From NCBI RefSeq assembly GCF_004297405.1, contig NZ_SCVC01000042.1, positions 248,001-312,000 of the forward strand: a stretch of 64,000 bases of DNA. The letters run 5' to 3'. The notes beneath the pieces were generated by a model, which saw only the letters and a program-made list of their open reading frames with translations, ran no database searches and was not told the DNA's origin. The first letter of the stretch is position 1. The number at the start of each line of letters is the position of its first letter. The stretch comes from Reyranella sp. GTDB lineage: Bacteria > Pseudomonadota > Alphaproteobacteria > Reyranellales > Reyranellaceae. Shown here piece by piece: positions 8,084 through 16,020 of this stretch. A program made the translations under genes and the position numbers.

Positions 8084-8942
8084 GGATGCGTGGGTCGGCA
8101 CGCCGCTGCTGTTGGCGTCGGCCATCGCCTACAGCAGCGCCGGCTTCTACACGCGGCTGATCGAGGTCGACGCCTGGACCATGCTGTTCTGGCGCGGGCT
8201 GTTCGCCGGTCTGTTCCTCGTCGGCATGGTGGCGGTACGCGAACGTGGTCGGATCGTATCGGCCGTCCGGGCGATCGGCTGCGACGGCCTGCTGATTGCC
8301 CTCTGCTCGGCGCTCGCGACCGTGTGCTTCCTCAATGCGCTGAAACTCTCGACCGTGGCCGACGTGATGGTGATCGACGCCACCATCCCCTTCGTGACGG
8401 CAGGCTTCGCCTGGCTGATCCTTGGCGAGCGCGAGGATCAGATCACGCTTCTGGCGACGCTCGCGGCGCTGGCCGGTGTAGCAGTGATGGCAGGTCCGGC
8501 AATTGCCGGCGGCCGGCTGCTGGGCGACCTGTTCACCTTCGCCATGGTCGTGCTGATGTCGATGGTGCTGGTGCTGATCCGACGCAATCCGAGCGTCAGC
8601 ATGATCCCGGCTCTCGGCCTCTCGGCCTTTCTCTGCTCGTTGATCGTGCTGCCTTTTGCCCATCCGCTTTCGATCAGCGGTCAGAGCTTCGGTCTGCTGG
8701 CGCTGTTCGGCACCAGCCAGTTCGGCCTCGGCTTGCTGCTGCTGGCCTTGGGCACGCCGCTGGTTTCCGCGACGCGCGGCGCCCTGATTGGCACCTTGCA
8801 GACACCGCTTGCAGCCCTGTGGGTCTGGCTGGCCTTCAGCGAGGCGCCAGCCATTGCCACGCTGATCGGCGGGGCGATCGTCATGGCCGCCGTGGTGGCA
8901 GATGTGGCGCTGCCCCGTCGTCTGATCCCGCACCTGCCTTGA
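8064..8942 (+). CDS. EamA-family (DMT superfamily) transporter
   Basis: This 292-aa inner-membrane protein has about ten hydrophobic segments and two EamA repeats, as expected for drug/metabolite exporters of the RhaT/YdcZ type. Characteristic strings are ALKLSTVADVMVIDATIPFV and the second-repeat TPLVSATRGALIGTLQTPLAALWVWL. No ATG fits; I chose the GTG at 8064, inside the ridA-like gene, because the frame upstream of it is a non-membrane Arg/Ser-rich shadow of that gene. Coupling with RidA suggests export or detoxification of an amino acid-like metabolite. The start is uncertain by about 10 residues. Confidence 0.85.
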   Translation: MSRSPSRDAWVGTPLLLASAIAYSSAGFYTRLIEVDAWTMLFWRGLFAGLFLVGMVAVRERGRIVSAVRAIGCDGLLIALCSALATVCFLNALKLSTVADVMVIDATIPFVTAGFAWLILGEREDQITLLATLAALAGVAVMAGPAIAGGRLLGDLFTFAMVVLMSMVLVLIRRNPSVSMIPALGLSAFLCSLIVLPFAHPLSISGQSFGLLALFGTSQFGLGLLLLALGTPLVSATRGALIGTLQTPLAALWVWLAFSEAPAIATLIGGAIVMAAVVADVALPRRLIPHLP

Positions 8943-8965
8943 CGGGCGGGAGGGGAGAGATTACG

Positions 8966-8983
8966 TTTGAACAGTTGTTCAAA
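8966..8983. promoter_or_regulatory. ArsR/SmtB-type operator overlapping the regulator start codon
   Basis: A perfect inverted repeat, TTTGAACA-GT-TGTTCAAA, ends on the A of the ATG at 8983. The layout of two half-sites around a 2-bp centre, with TGAA/TTCA ends, matches the known 12-2-12 operator style of SmtB/CzrA-like ArsR proteins. Occupancy would block transcription start or translation initiation of the operon. Family assignment of the site is inference. Confidence 0.7.
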
Positions 8984-9291
8984 TGTCCAAGGCCAAGAAA
9001 ACCATTCTGTCCGACGACCACGCGGTAGCGCTGGCCGACCTGTTCCGTTTGCTGGGTGACCCAACGCGGCTGCGGATCGTCGTATCCTGCTTGCGCACGC
9101 CACTGGCAGTCTCTGATATCGCTGACCGGCTGGGCCTTTCGGTATCGCTGGTGAGCCATCATCTGCGGTTGCTGAAGGGCGCGCGGCTGGTGCGGGCGGA
9201 TCGGCAGGGCAAGCAGGTTTACTATGAAGCGGACGACGCCCATGTCCGCCGCATGGTCGAAGATATGGTCAGTCACGTCGCCGAGCATTGA
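8983..9291 (+). CDS. ArsR/SmtB-family metal-type transcriptional regulator
   Basis: This 102-aa protein is a winged-helix ArsR repressor: ADLFRLLGDPTRLRIVVSCL, then the recognition helix region SDIADRLGLSVSLVSHHLRLLKGARLV, and a C-terminal helix with His residues (DDAHVRRMVEDMVSHVAEH) where alpha5 metal sites occur in Zn/Co/Ni sensors. No CxC motif of arsenic sensors is seen. The only plausible ATG is 8983; the nearest purine-rich stretch (GGGGAGAG) is over 20 bases upstream, so the message could be leaderless. It is followed after 16 bp by a cation transporter, which fits a metal-responsive operon. Confidence 0.9.
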   Translation: MSKAKKTILSDDHAVALADLFRLLGDPTRLRIVVSCLRTPLAVSDIADRLGLSVSLVSHHLRLLKGARLVRADRQGKQVYYEADDAHVRRMVEDMVSHVAEH

Positions 9292-9307
9292 GAGGGGGAG
9301 CGGAAGA

Positions 9308-9964
9308 ATGAGCGCCCATTGCTGCGATCATGGTCACGAGCATGCTTCCGCTGCGGCGGCCTCGCCCATCTATCGGCGCATCCTCTGGGTGGCCCTGGCG
9401 GTTAACCTCACCATGTTTGTGGTCGAGATCGGTGCCGGCCTCGCTGCCCAATCGGCGTCGTTGCTGGCCGACTCGCTCGACTTCCTGGGTGACGCCGGCA
9501 ACTACGGGATCAGCCTCTTCGTGCTGGGCATGGCGCTGCATTGGCGGGCCCGCGCTTCGCTGGTGAAGGCCGCCAGCATGGCCGCCTTCGGCGTCTGGGT
9601 CGCCGTCACTACGATCAACCATGCGATGGCCGGCACAGTACCCGAAGCGCCGGTGATGGGTGTGGTGGGCGCGCTGGCGCTCGCTGCCAACTTTGGTGTG
9701 GCGTTGCTTCTCTATCGCTGGCGTGAGGGCGACAGCAACATGCGGTCGGTCTGGATCTGCACGCGCAACGACGCGATCGGCAATCTCGCGGTGTTGGCCG
9801 CCGCGCTGGGTGTGTTCGGATCGGGCAGCGGCTGGCCGGACTATCTCGTTGCCGCGATCATGTCCGGCCTTGCCCTGGTCGGCGCCTTCCAGGTGACGCG
9901 CGCGGCCGTAGCCGAGCTGCGTCACGCCCGTGAAAGCGAGCCTCAGGCGGTCGGGAGCTTGTAG
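9308..9964 (+). CDS. Cation diffusion facilitator-like transporter
   Basis: This 218-aa membrane protein resembles the short CDF transporters found behind ArsR/SmtB regulators. It begins MSAHCCDHGHEHA, a Cys/His-rich metal-binding segment, then has about six hydrophobic segments. The CDF metal-site segments appear as LADSLDFLGDAGNYG and TRNDAIGNLAVL. The C-terminal cytoplasmic domain of full CDFs is missing. The ATG at 9308 follows GGAAGA. Export of Zn, Co or Ni is inferred from the regulator; the metal is unknown. Its stop overlaps the convergent acyl-CoA ligase by 22 bp. Confidence 0.88.
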   Translation: MSAHCCDHGHEHASAAAASPIYRRILWVALAVNLTMFVVEIGAGLAAQSASLLADSLDFLGDAGNYGISLFVLGMALHWRARASLVKAASMAAFGVWVAVTTINHAMAGTVPEAPVMGVVGALALAANFGVALLLYRWREGDSNMRSVWICTRNDAIGNLAVLAAALGVFGSGSGWPDYLVAAIMSGLALVGAFQVTRAAVAELRHARESEPQAVGSL

Positions 9965-11574
9965 CTCTCGAACTGCTTGCGCAGGGCCGTCTTCAGGATC
10001 TTGCCGGTGGCGCCATGTGGGATGGCGTCGATGAACTGCACGTCGTCGGGCATCCACCACTTGGCGATCTTGCCGTCGAGGTACTTCAGGATATCGCCCT
10101 TGGTGACATCGGCATCGGGACGGCGCACGACGATCATCAGGGGGCGCTCGTCCCACTTGGGATGAGCCACGCCGATCACCGCCGCTTCGGCCACGCCGGG
10201 GCAGCCCATGGCGGCATTCTCGAGGTCGATCGAGCTGATCCACTCGCCGCCCGACTTGATCACATCCTTGGACCGGTCGGTGATGACGACCGAGCCGTCG
10301 GTCTCGATCTTGCAGACGTCGCCGGTGTGGAACCAATCGTCTTCGACGAACTGGTTCTGGCCATCGCCCTTCATGTAGCCCTTCACGATCCACGGGCCGC
10401 GCACGACCATGTTGCCGGAGACGCTTCCGTCCATGGGCAGGTCGTCGCCGGCATCGTCGACGATCTTCATCTCGCAACCGAACACGGGGCGACCCTGCTT
10501 GGCAGTGATGGCAAAGCGCTCGGCGTCCGGCAGGTCGCGTTCGCCCTTGTTGAAACGCGTGAGCGTGCCGAGCGGGCTCATCTCGGTCATGCCCCAGCCT
10601 TGCGCCACTTCGATTTCGTGCTCCTTCCAGAAGCGTTCGATCATCGCGTAAGGCACGGCCGAGCCGCCGATCAGGGAGCGTTTGACCGACGACATCTTGA
10701 GCTTGTTCTGTGCGCAGTAGTCGAGCAGGGCCAGCCACACCGTCGGCACGCCGGCGCTCAGTGTCACCTGCTCCTTGTCGAGCAACTCGTAGATGCTGGC
10801 GCCATCCAGCTTGAAGCCAGGGAAGACCAGCTTGGTGCCGCAGAACGGCCCGGCATAGACGAGGCCCCAGGCATTGGCGTGGAACATTGGCACCACCGGC
10901 AGGATGGTGGTGTCGGGATCGAGCGCCAGGACCGGGCCGGACGCCATCATCATCGAATGGATCATCGTCGAGCGGTGCGAGTAGAGCACGCCCTTGGGAT
11001 TGCCCGTCGTGCCCGAGGTGTAGCAGAGCGACGAGGCGGTCTTCTCGTCGAACTCCGGCCACTTGAGCGTGCCCGGCTTGTCTGCGATCAGCTCCTCGTA
11101 GCAGAGCAGGTTCGGGATCTTGCTCGACGCCGGCATGTGGGCGCGGTCGGTCATGACCACGACATGCTTTACCGTCTTGAGCTGCTCGAACACGCCTTCC
11201 ACGACCGGCACGAGGTTCAGGTCGACGAAGATCACTTTGTCTTCGGCATGGTTGGCAATGTAGGCCACATGCTCGGGCGCGAGGCGCGGGTTGATCGTGT
11301 GCAGTACCGCTCCGATGCCGGAAATGCCGAAATAGAGCTCGAAGTGGCGGTAAGTATTCCAGGCGATGGTGCCGACCCGGTCGCCGAGCTTGACGCCCAG
11401 TCCCTGCAGCGCCTCGGCTACCTGCTTGGCGCGTTTGTGAGCGTCCTTGTAGCCGTAGCGATGGATCGGCCCTTCGACCGTGCGGGTCACGATCTCGACG
11501 TCGGGATAGGCAGAAGCGGCGAAGTCAATGATCTGCGAAATCAGCAGCGGACGGTCTTGCATCAATCCCAGCAT
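9943..11574 (-). CDS. Acyl-CoA synthetase (AMP-dependent), copy 1
   Basis: This 543-aa enzyme activates a carboxylic acid to its CoA thioester through an acyl-adenylate. It has the AMP-binding P-loop-like YTSGTTGNPKGVLYSHRS, the GWGMTEMSPLG motif, the hinge region ITDRSKDVIKSGGEWISS and the catalytic Lys near the end (ATGKILKTALR). The ATG at 11574 has AGAGGA seven bases upstream and gives exactly the length of the paralog at 14299-15930. It belongs to the medium/long-chain fatty-acyl ligase (FadD3/AlkK-like) group. It follows the enolase-superfamily gene by 13 bp, so the two form an operon. Confidence 0.93.
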   Translation of the reverse strand: MLGLMQDRPLLISQIIDFAASAYPDVEIVTRTVEGPIHRYGYKDAHKRAKQVAEALQGLGVKLGDRVGTIAWNTYRHFELYFGISGIGAVLHTINPRLAPEHVAYIANHAEDKVIFVDLNLVPVVEGVFEQLKTVKHVVVMTDRAHMPASSKIPNLLCYEELIADKPGTLKWPEFDEKTASSLCYTSGTTGNPKGVLYSHRSTMIHSMMMASGPVLALDPDTTILPVVPMFHANAWGLVYAGPFCGTKLVFPGFKLDGASIYELLDKEQVTLSAGVPTVWLALLDYCAQNKLKMSSVKRSLIGGSAVPYAMIERFWKEHEIEVAQGWGMTEMSPLGTLTRFNKGERDLPDAERFAITAKQGRPVFGCEMKIVDDAGDDLPMDGSVSGNMVVRGPWIVKGYMKGDGQNQFVEDDWFHTGDVCKIETDGSVVITDRSKDVIKSGGEWISSIDLENAAMGCPGVAEAAVIGVAHPKWDERPLMIVVRRPDADVTKGDILKYLDGKIAKWWMPDDVQFIDAIPHGATGKILKTALRKQFESYKLPTA

Positions 11575-11587
11575 GGCGTTTCCTCTG

Positions 11588-12736
11588 TTACGCACGCCGC
11601 TCGATATGAAGGCTTCGAAGATTGATGAGCGGCTTTAGATCTGGTTCTAGACCGAGTCCCTGGCCGCCGGGAAGCGACACAGTGCCCTCGCGGGCGGCCA
11701 TCAAATCGCCCAGCAAGCCCTCGCGCAACGGATTGGGGTTGGCGTCCACTTCCAGGAGGCCGGGGCCGCGAACGGCCGCCAATAGGTGCAAGGAATGCAT
11801 CAATCCGATAGCGCCACCCAAAAAGTGGGGACAATAGGTCCGGCCGGCCGCCAAGGCCGCGCGAGCCACGGGCAGGCAGCCGGAATGGCCACCCCATTTG
11901 GCGGCGTCTGGCTGGATCACGCCGAGCAGGCCGCTATCGATCGCCTCCTGGAAGGGGCCCGCACTGCGCAAATTTTCACCACCGGCCAGTTGGGTTGGCG
12001 CGGCTGCGGCGACCTGTGCCCACTCGGTGAGGGGCCGGTCCGCCACCAGCGGTTCCTCGATCCACTGCAGCCCGAACTCGGCGAGCTTCGGCACCGTGGC
12101 GCAGGCGGTGCGGAGGTCCCAACCCTGGTTGACGTCGACCATAAGCCGTTCGCCAGCCTTCAGCTCACGCGCCACCGGCCGCAACGTGTCGAGATCGGTT
12201 TCGGTGCCGAAACCGACCTTGATCTTGAAGGCGCGATAGCCCGCCGCGCGCATGCGCCCGACAGTGTCGTAGGCGGATCGGCCAGGATTGAGACCCGAGG
12301 CGTAGATCGGGAGGGGTGAATCGTCCGTGCCGCCCAGTGCCCGCCATAGCGGCAGACCGCGTTTGCGGGCGCGCAGATCGTGGATTGCGAGATCGAGGCC
12401 CGCGGCCGCGGCAGACAGGGCGCCGGCATCGCCGCTCTGCACGCGCAGCACATGCAGGGCGCGATCAATCTCAGCCCACAGGGCAACAGGATCGTCGAGC
12501 GATTTGCCCAGCGCCCGCGGCGCCACGATATCGGCGAACAACTGGGCGCGATGCTCGGCGGCTGCGTTGGGGAAATTGCACCAGATCTCGCCCCAGCCGC
12601 GCGCGCCGTCGGAATCCTCGACGCGCACGAAGACGGCAACACGCTCCGTCATCGTGCCGAAGGAAGTGCGGACCGGCTCCTTGATGGGGGTGCGAAAGAC
12701 GTGGGCTTCGACGTGGGCAAGCGTGGCGGTACTCAT
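11588..12736 (-). CDS. Mandelate racemase / muconate lactonizing enzyme family protein (enolase superfamily)
   Basis: This 382-aa protein has an N-terminal capping domain and a C-terminal barrel. Catalytic residues are visible: the KxK motif in FKIKVGFG (Lys171, Lys173), metal ligands in VDVNQGW (Asp201), WIEEPL (Glu227) and GGEN (Glu254), and a Lys in DAAKWGG (Lys280), which is the arrangement of the MLE subgroup. It therefore probably performs proton abstraction alpha to a carboxylate, such as epimerisation, dehydration or cycloisomerisation. Substrate is unknown. It sits between the 2OG-Fe oxygenase (30 bp upstream) and the acyl-CoA ligase (13 bp downstream) on one strand, suggesting one acid-degradation pathway. 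Confidence 0.9.
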   Translation of the reverse strand: MSTATLAHVEAHVFRTPIKEPVRTSFGTMTERVAVFVRVEDSDGARGWGEIWCNFPNAAAEHRAQLFADIVAPRALGKSLDDPVALWAEIDRALHVLRVQSGDAGALSAAAAGLDLAIHDLRARKRGLPLWRALGGTDDSPLPIYASGLNPGRSAYDTVGRMRAAGYRAFKIKVGFGTETDLDTLRPVARELKAGERLMVDVNQGWDLRTACATVPKLAEFGLQWIEEPLVADRPLTEWAQVAAAAPTQLAGGENLRSAGPFQEAIDSGLLGVIQPDAAKWGGHSGCLPVARAALAAGRTYCPHFLGGAIGLMHSLHLLAAVRGPGLLEVDANPNPLREGLLGDLMAAREGTVSLPGGQGLGLEPDLKPLINLRSLHIERRA

Positions 12737-12766
12737 TCGAGCTTGATGTCCTTCCCGTGGGGACTT

Positions 12767-13750
12767 TTATTCGGCGGCTTGCTGGCTGGCGTTCAGCACG
12801 TCGTAGTTCCGCTTCAGATACCAGGTCATGTAGTCGGAGTACCAGGTGGTCGGGTATTTTGGCGGCTTGTCCGGTCCCACGGTGGTCGGTACCGCGGCAA
12901 CGGGCCAGTCGATGCCGCTGTCACAGAAGAAGGGCAGGGCGTAGCGCTCGCCGCCACTCTTGTTGACCGCGCGATGCGGCGTCGCCAGGAACAGGTCGTT
13001 GGTGTAGCGCTGCAGCATCTGACCACCGTTCACGACATAAGCGTTGTCGATGGCCGGCGCTTCGATCCACTTGCCGCTCTGAGTGCGGATCGACAGACCC
13101 GGCACTTCGTTGGGCGCCAGGAGAGTAAGAAAGCTGGTGTCGGTGTGCGGCGCCAGGCCGAACTCGTCGTCCACCGGGCCATCCTGTGGCGGATAATGCG
13201 TCATGCGCATGGAGAACATCGGTTCGGCGAAGGCCGTGTCGAACCAGTTGGCCGGCAGGTCGAGGGCACGGGCGTAGAGCCGCACCATCTTCTGCACCAG
13301 CCGCTCCATCTCGTTGCAATAGTCGACCACGGTGTCACGGAACCCCGGCAGGTCGGGCCAGCGATTGAGGCCACGGAAGCGCCGTCCCGACAGGACGTCA
13401 GGATGATCGGGCGTCATCTCGCGCTTCACGAAGAAGGCTTCGTTGAGGTTGGCCTTGGTTCCGGTTTGCACGGTCGAGGTGCGCAGCGTGTTGCCGCGCA
13501 TCGGCAGGTAGCCGGTATTGTGCTGGTCGAGCTTCAGCTCGAGCTTCTTCTCGACAGGTTGGGCGTGGAAGCGTTTCACCTCGGCGAACATTCCGGCGAT
13601 CTTCTCGCGGGCAATGCCGTGGTTCACGATGAAGTAGAAGCCGATCTCGGTCAGGGCAAAGCGCAGCTCTGCCGCCGTGCGATCCATCGCGCCCGCCTCG
13701 CCGGCGAGATAGGGGCCGAGGTCGATGACAGGAATCGTCTCCGTCGCCAT
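12767..13750 (-). CDS. 2-oxoglutarate-Fe(II) oxygenase, isopenicillin N synthase-like family
   Basis: This 327-aa enzyme has the DIOX_N-type start (TIPVIDLGPYLAG) and the iron facial triad His202 and Asp204 (LAPHTDTSFLTL) plus His259 (ATPHRAVN). The Arg of the usual RxS co-substrate motif appears as ERYALPFF. Length is typical for the IPNS/plant-type dioxygenase family in proteobacteria. No signal peptide. It starts the operon 12767-9943 and is divergent from the DUF1772 gene. Substrate unknown; beta-lactam synthesis is not implied. Confidence 0.9.
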   Translation of the reverse strand: MATETIPVIDLGPYLAGEAGAMDRTAAELRFALTEIGFYFIVNHGIAREKIAGMFAEVKRFHAQPVEKKLELKLDQHNTGYLPMRGNTLRTSTVQTGTKANLNEAFFVKREMTPDHPDVLSGRRFRGLNRWPDLPGFRDTVVDYCNEMERLVQKMVRLYARALDLPANWFDTAFAEPMFSMRMTHYPPQDGPVDDEFGLAPHTDTSFLTLLAPNEVPGLSIRTQSGKWIEAPAIDNAYVVNGGQMLQRYTNDLFLATPHRAVNKSGGERYALPFFCDSGIDWPVAAVPTTVGPDKPPKYPTTWYSDYMTWYLKRNYDVLNASQQAAE

Positions 13751-13829
13751 GGCTTGTTCCTCCTGACGTGACGATAATGCCCGCGAAGTGCCGCGGTCCA
13801 GCGGCGCGGACGGTGGAGGAGAAGAAGCT

Positions 13830-14276
13830 TTGATCCTGGGTATCCTGGCTCTGACCGTAGCGGCGCTTTTCGCTGGCGCCGCTTTCTACGTCAGTTTCGC
13901 AGAGCATCCTGCGCGGTCGGGTCTCGACGATCGGGCGCAACTCCAGCAGTGGAAGCCGGCTTATGAGCGCGGCGCACAGATGCAGGCATCGCTCGCGATC
14001 ATCGGTTTTCTGTTGGGCGTCGGCGCCTGGTGGCAGACACGCGATGAGCTCTGGATCGCCGGCGCCGTCGTGCTGGTGGCCAACTGGCCCTACACGATGC
14101 TGATGATCATGCCGGTCAACAACGCGCTCAAGGCGATATCGCTCGACCAGGCGGGAGAAGAGAGCCACACCCTGCTGCAGCGGTGGGGCCGCCTGCACGC
14201 GCGGCGCTCCATGCTGGGCATCATCGCGACCTTGCTTTTCCTCTGGGCGACCGTGATGCCTCTCCGCCCCGCATAG
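13830..14276 (+). CDS. DUF1772 (anthrone oxygenase-like) membrane protein
   Basis: This 148-aa protein has four hydrophobic segments and the family pattern of an early FYVSFAEHPARSGL, followed by ANWPYTMLMIMPVNNAL, matching DUF1772. No ATG is well placed. The TTG at 13830 has a strong GGAGGAGAAG 6-12 bases upstream and removes a Gly-rich non-membrane leader, so I prefer it to an ATG at 13788. It lies alone between a divergent oxygenase and a convergent ligase. Some family members act as anthrone oxygenases, but most are uncharacterised. Confidence 0.8.
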   Translation: MILGILALTVAALFAGAAFYVSFAEHPARSGLDDRAQLQQWKPAYERGAQMQASLAIIGFLLGVGAWWQTRDELWIAGAVVLVANWPYTMLMIMPVNNALKAISLDQAGEESHTLLQRWGRLHARRSMLGIIATLLFLWATVMPLRPA

Positions 14277-14286
14277 CAGGGCGGAG
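14262..14286. terminator. Weak bidirectional terminator hairpin
   Basis: CTCCGCCC and GGGCGGAG form an 8-bp perfect stem with a 9-nt loop that contains the stop codon of the DUF1772 gene. It lies between converging genes. No T tract follows on either strand, so this is weakly supported. Confidence 0.35.
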
Positions 14287-14298
14287 GGCTGGAGAGGG

Positions 14299-15930
14299 CT
14301 AGGCCGTCGGCAGCTTGTAGTCCTTGAAGGTCTCGCGCAGCTTGGTCTTCAGGATCTTGCCCGTCGCGGTATGCGGAATGGCGTCGACGAACTGGATGTC
14401 GTCGGGCAGCCACCATTTCGCGACCCTGGAGCTCAGGAACTCGATCAACTCCTTCTTGTCGATCTCGATGCCAGGCTTGCGATGCACGATCAGGAGCGGC
14501 CGCTCGTCCCATTTGGGGTGGACGACACCGATCACTGCAGCCTCGGCAACGCCGGGATGCGCCATCGCGGCGTTCTCGAGGTCGATCGAGCTGATCCACT
14601 CGCCACCGGACTTGATCACGTCCTTGGAGCGATCGGTGATCTGCATGTAGCCGTCCTCGTCGAGGGTGGCGACGTCACCTGTGGCGAACCAGCCGTCCTT
14701 GTCGAGGATCTCGCCGCCTTCACCCTTGAAGTAGCCTGAGGTGATCCAGGGACCGCGGACCAGGAGGTCGCCGAACGCCTTCCCGTCGCGCGGCAGTTCC
14801 TTGCCGGCGTCGTCGACGATCTTCATGTCGACACCGAAGGGAGGGCGGCCCTGCTTCAGCCGAACCGTGAGCATGTCCTTGGCCGGCAGCTTGGCGTGCT
14901 TGGCTTTGGGATGGTTCACCGAGCCGAGCGGGCTCATCTCGCTCATGCCCCAGGCGTGCAGCACTTCGACGCCGAACTCCTTGTCGAAGGTCTCGATCAT
15001 CGCCGGCGGCGCGGCCGAACCGCCGATCACCGCGTATTTCAAAGTCGAGAGCTTGAGCTTGTTGGCCTGCATATGGTTCAGCAGGGCCAACCAGACTGTG
15101 GGCACGCCGGCCGTGAAGGTGACGCCCTCCTTCTCGAACAGCTCGTAGAGACTCGCCCCGTCGAGGGCGACGCCGGGGAACACCAGCTTGGCGCCGACCA
15201 GCGGGCCGGAGTAGGGCAGGCCCCAGGCATTGACGTGGAACATCGGCACGACGGGCAGCACGACCGCGCGTGCCGAAATGCCCAGCGTGTCGGGTAGCGC
15301 GCTGCCATAGGCGTGCAGGACCGTCGAGCGATGGTGATAGAGCACGCCCTTGGGGTTGCCGGTCGTCCCCGAAGTGTAGCAAAGCGACGAGGCGGTGCGT
15401 TCGTCGAACTCCGGCCACTCGTAGGTGCCGGGTTTGTCGGCGATCAGCTCTTCGTAGACCAGCAGGTTGGGAATGTTGCAGTCCTTCGGGAGGTGGGCGC
15501 GGTCGGTCATGGCGACGACATGGCGCACACCCTTCATCTGCGGCAGCAGCTTTTCGACGGCCGGCAGCAGATTGAGGTCGACGAAGAGCAGCTGATCTTC
15601 GGCGTGGTTCACGATGTAGACGATCTGCTCGGGGAAGAGGCGCGGATTGATCGTGTGGCAGACGGCGCCCATGCCGGAGATGCCGTAATAGAGCTCGAAA
15701 TGCCGATAACCGTTCCAGGCGAGCGTCCCGATACGGTCTCCTGGCTTGATGCCGAGCGAAATCAGTGCCTCTGCGACCTTCTTCGCGCGCAGCCGGGCAT
15801 CGCGATAGGTGTAGCGATGGATCGGGCCTTCGACCGTCCGCGAGACGATTTCCGTGTCGCCGTGATTGAGGGCAGCGTGCTCGATGAGCTGCGAAATCAG
15901 CAACGGGCGATCCTGCATCAGGCCGAACAT
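14299..15930 (-). CDS. Acyl-CoA synthetase (AMP-dependent), copy 2
   Basis: This 543-aa ligase is a close paralog of the one at 9943-11574: both begin M(L/F)GLMQDRPLLISQ, share YTSGTTGNPKGVLY, the SKDVIKSGGEWISSIDLENAA segment, and end YKLPTA. Motifs for AMP binding and the catalytic Lys (ATGKILKTKLR) are intact. The start at 15930 lies behind AGGAGAAACG. It is a single-gene unit convergent to DUF1772. Differences are concentrated in the substrate-pocket half (for example SALPDTLGISA versus SGPVLALDPD), so the two may activate different acids. Confidence 0.93.
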   Translation of the reverse strand: MFGLMQDRPLLISQLIEHAALNHGDTEIVSRTVEGPIHRYTYRDARLRAKKVAEALISLGIKPGDRIGTLAWNGYRHFELYYGISGMGAVCHTINPRLFPEQIVYIVNHAEDQLLFVDLNLLPAVEKLLPQMKGVRHVVAMTDRAHLPKDCNIPNLLVYEELIADKPGTYEWPEFDERTASSLCYTSGTTGNPKGVLYHHRSTVLHAYGSALPDTLGISARAVVLPVVPMFHVNAWGLPYSGPLVGAKLVFPGVALDGASLYELFEKEGVTFTAGVPTVWLALLNHMQANKLKLSTLKYAVIGGSAAPPAMIETFDKEFGVEVLHAWGMSEMSPLGSVNHPKAKHAKLPAKDMLTVRLKQGRPPFGVDMKIVDDAGKELPRDGKAFGDLLVRGPWITSGYFKGEGGEILDKDGWFATGDVATLDEDGYMQITDRSKDVIKSGGEWISSIDLENAAMAHPGVAEAAVIGVVHPKWDERPLLIVHRKPGIEIDKKELIEFLSSRVAKWWLPDDIQFVDAIPHTATGKILKTKLRETFKDYKLPTA

Positions 15931-16020
15931 CTGGGCGTTTCTCCTAGTCTCTGAAAGCGTGTCGTCTGGCGGCTTGGCTGTAATTGGCCTAGGCTTCTGC
16001 CGTCATCCATTGGGGGAGAA

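Noticed and set aside
10015..11625. A 536-aa plus-strand frame opposite the acyl-CoA ligase, and a similar 513-aa minus-strand frame at 57536-59077 opposite the M20 peptidase.
   Set aside because: Both are shadows of genes with clear catalytic motifs on the other strand; their translations are His/Arg/Asp-rich without a recognisable fold.
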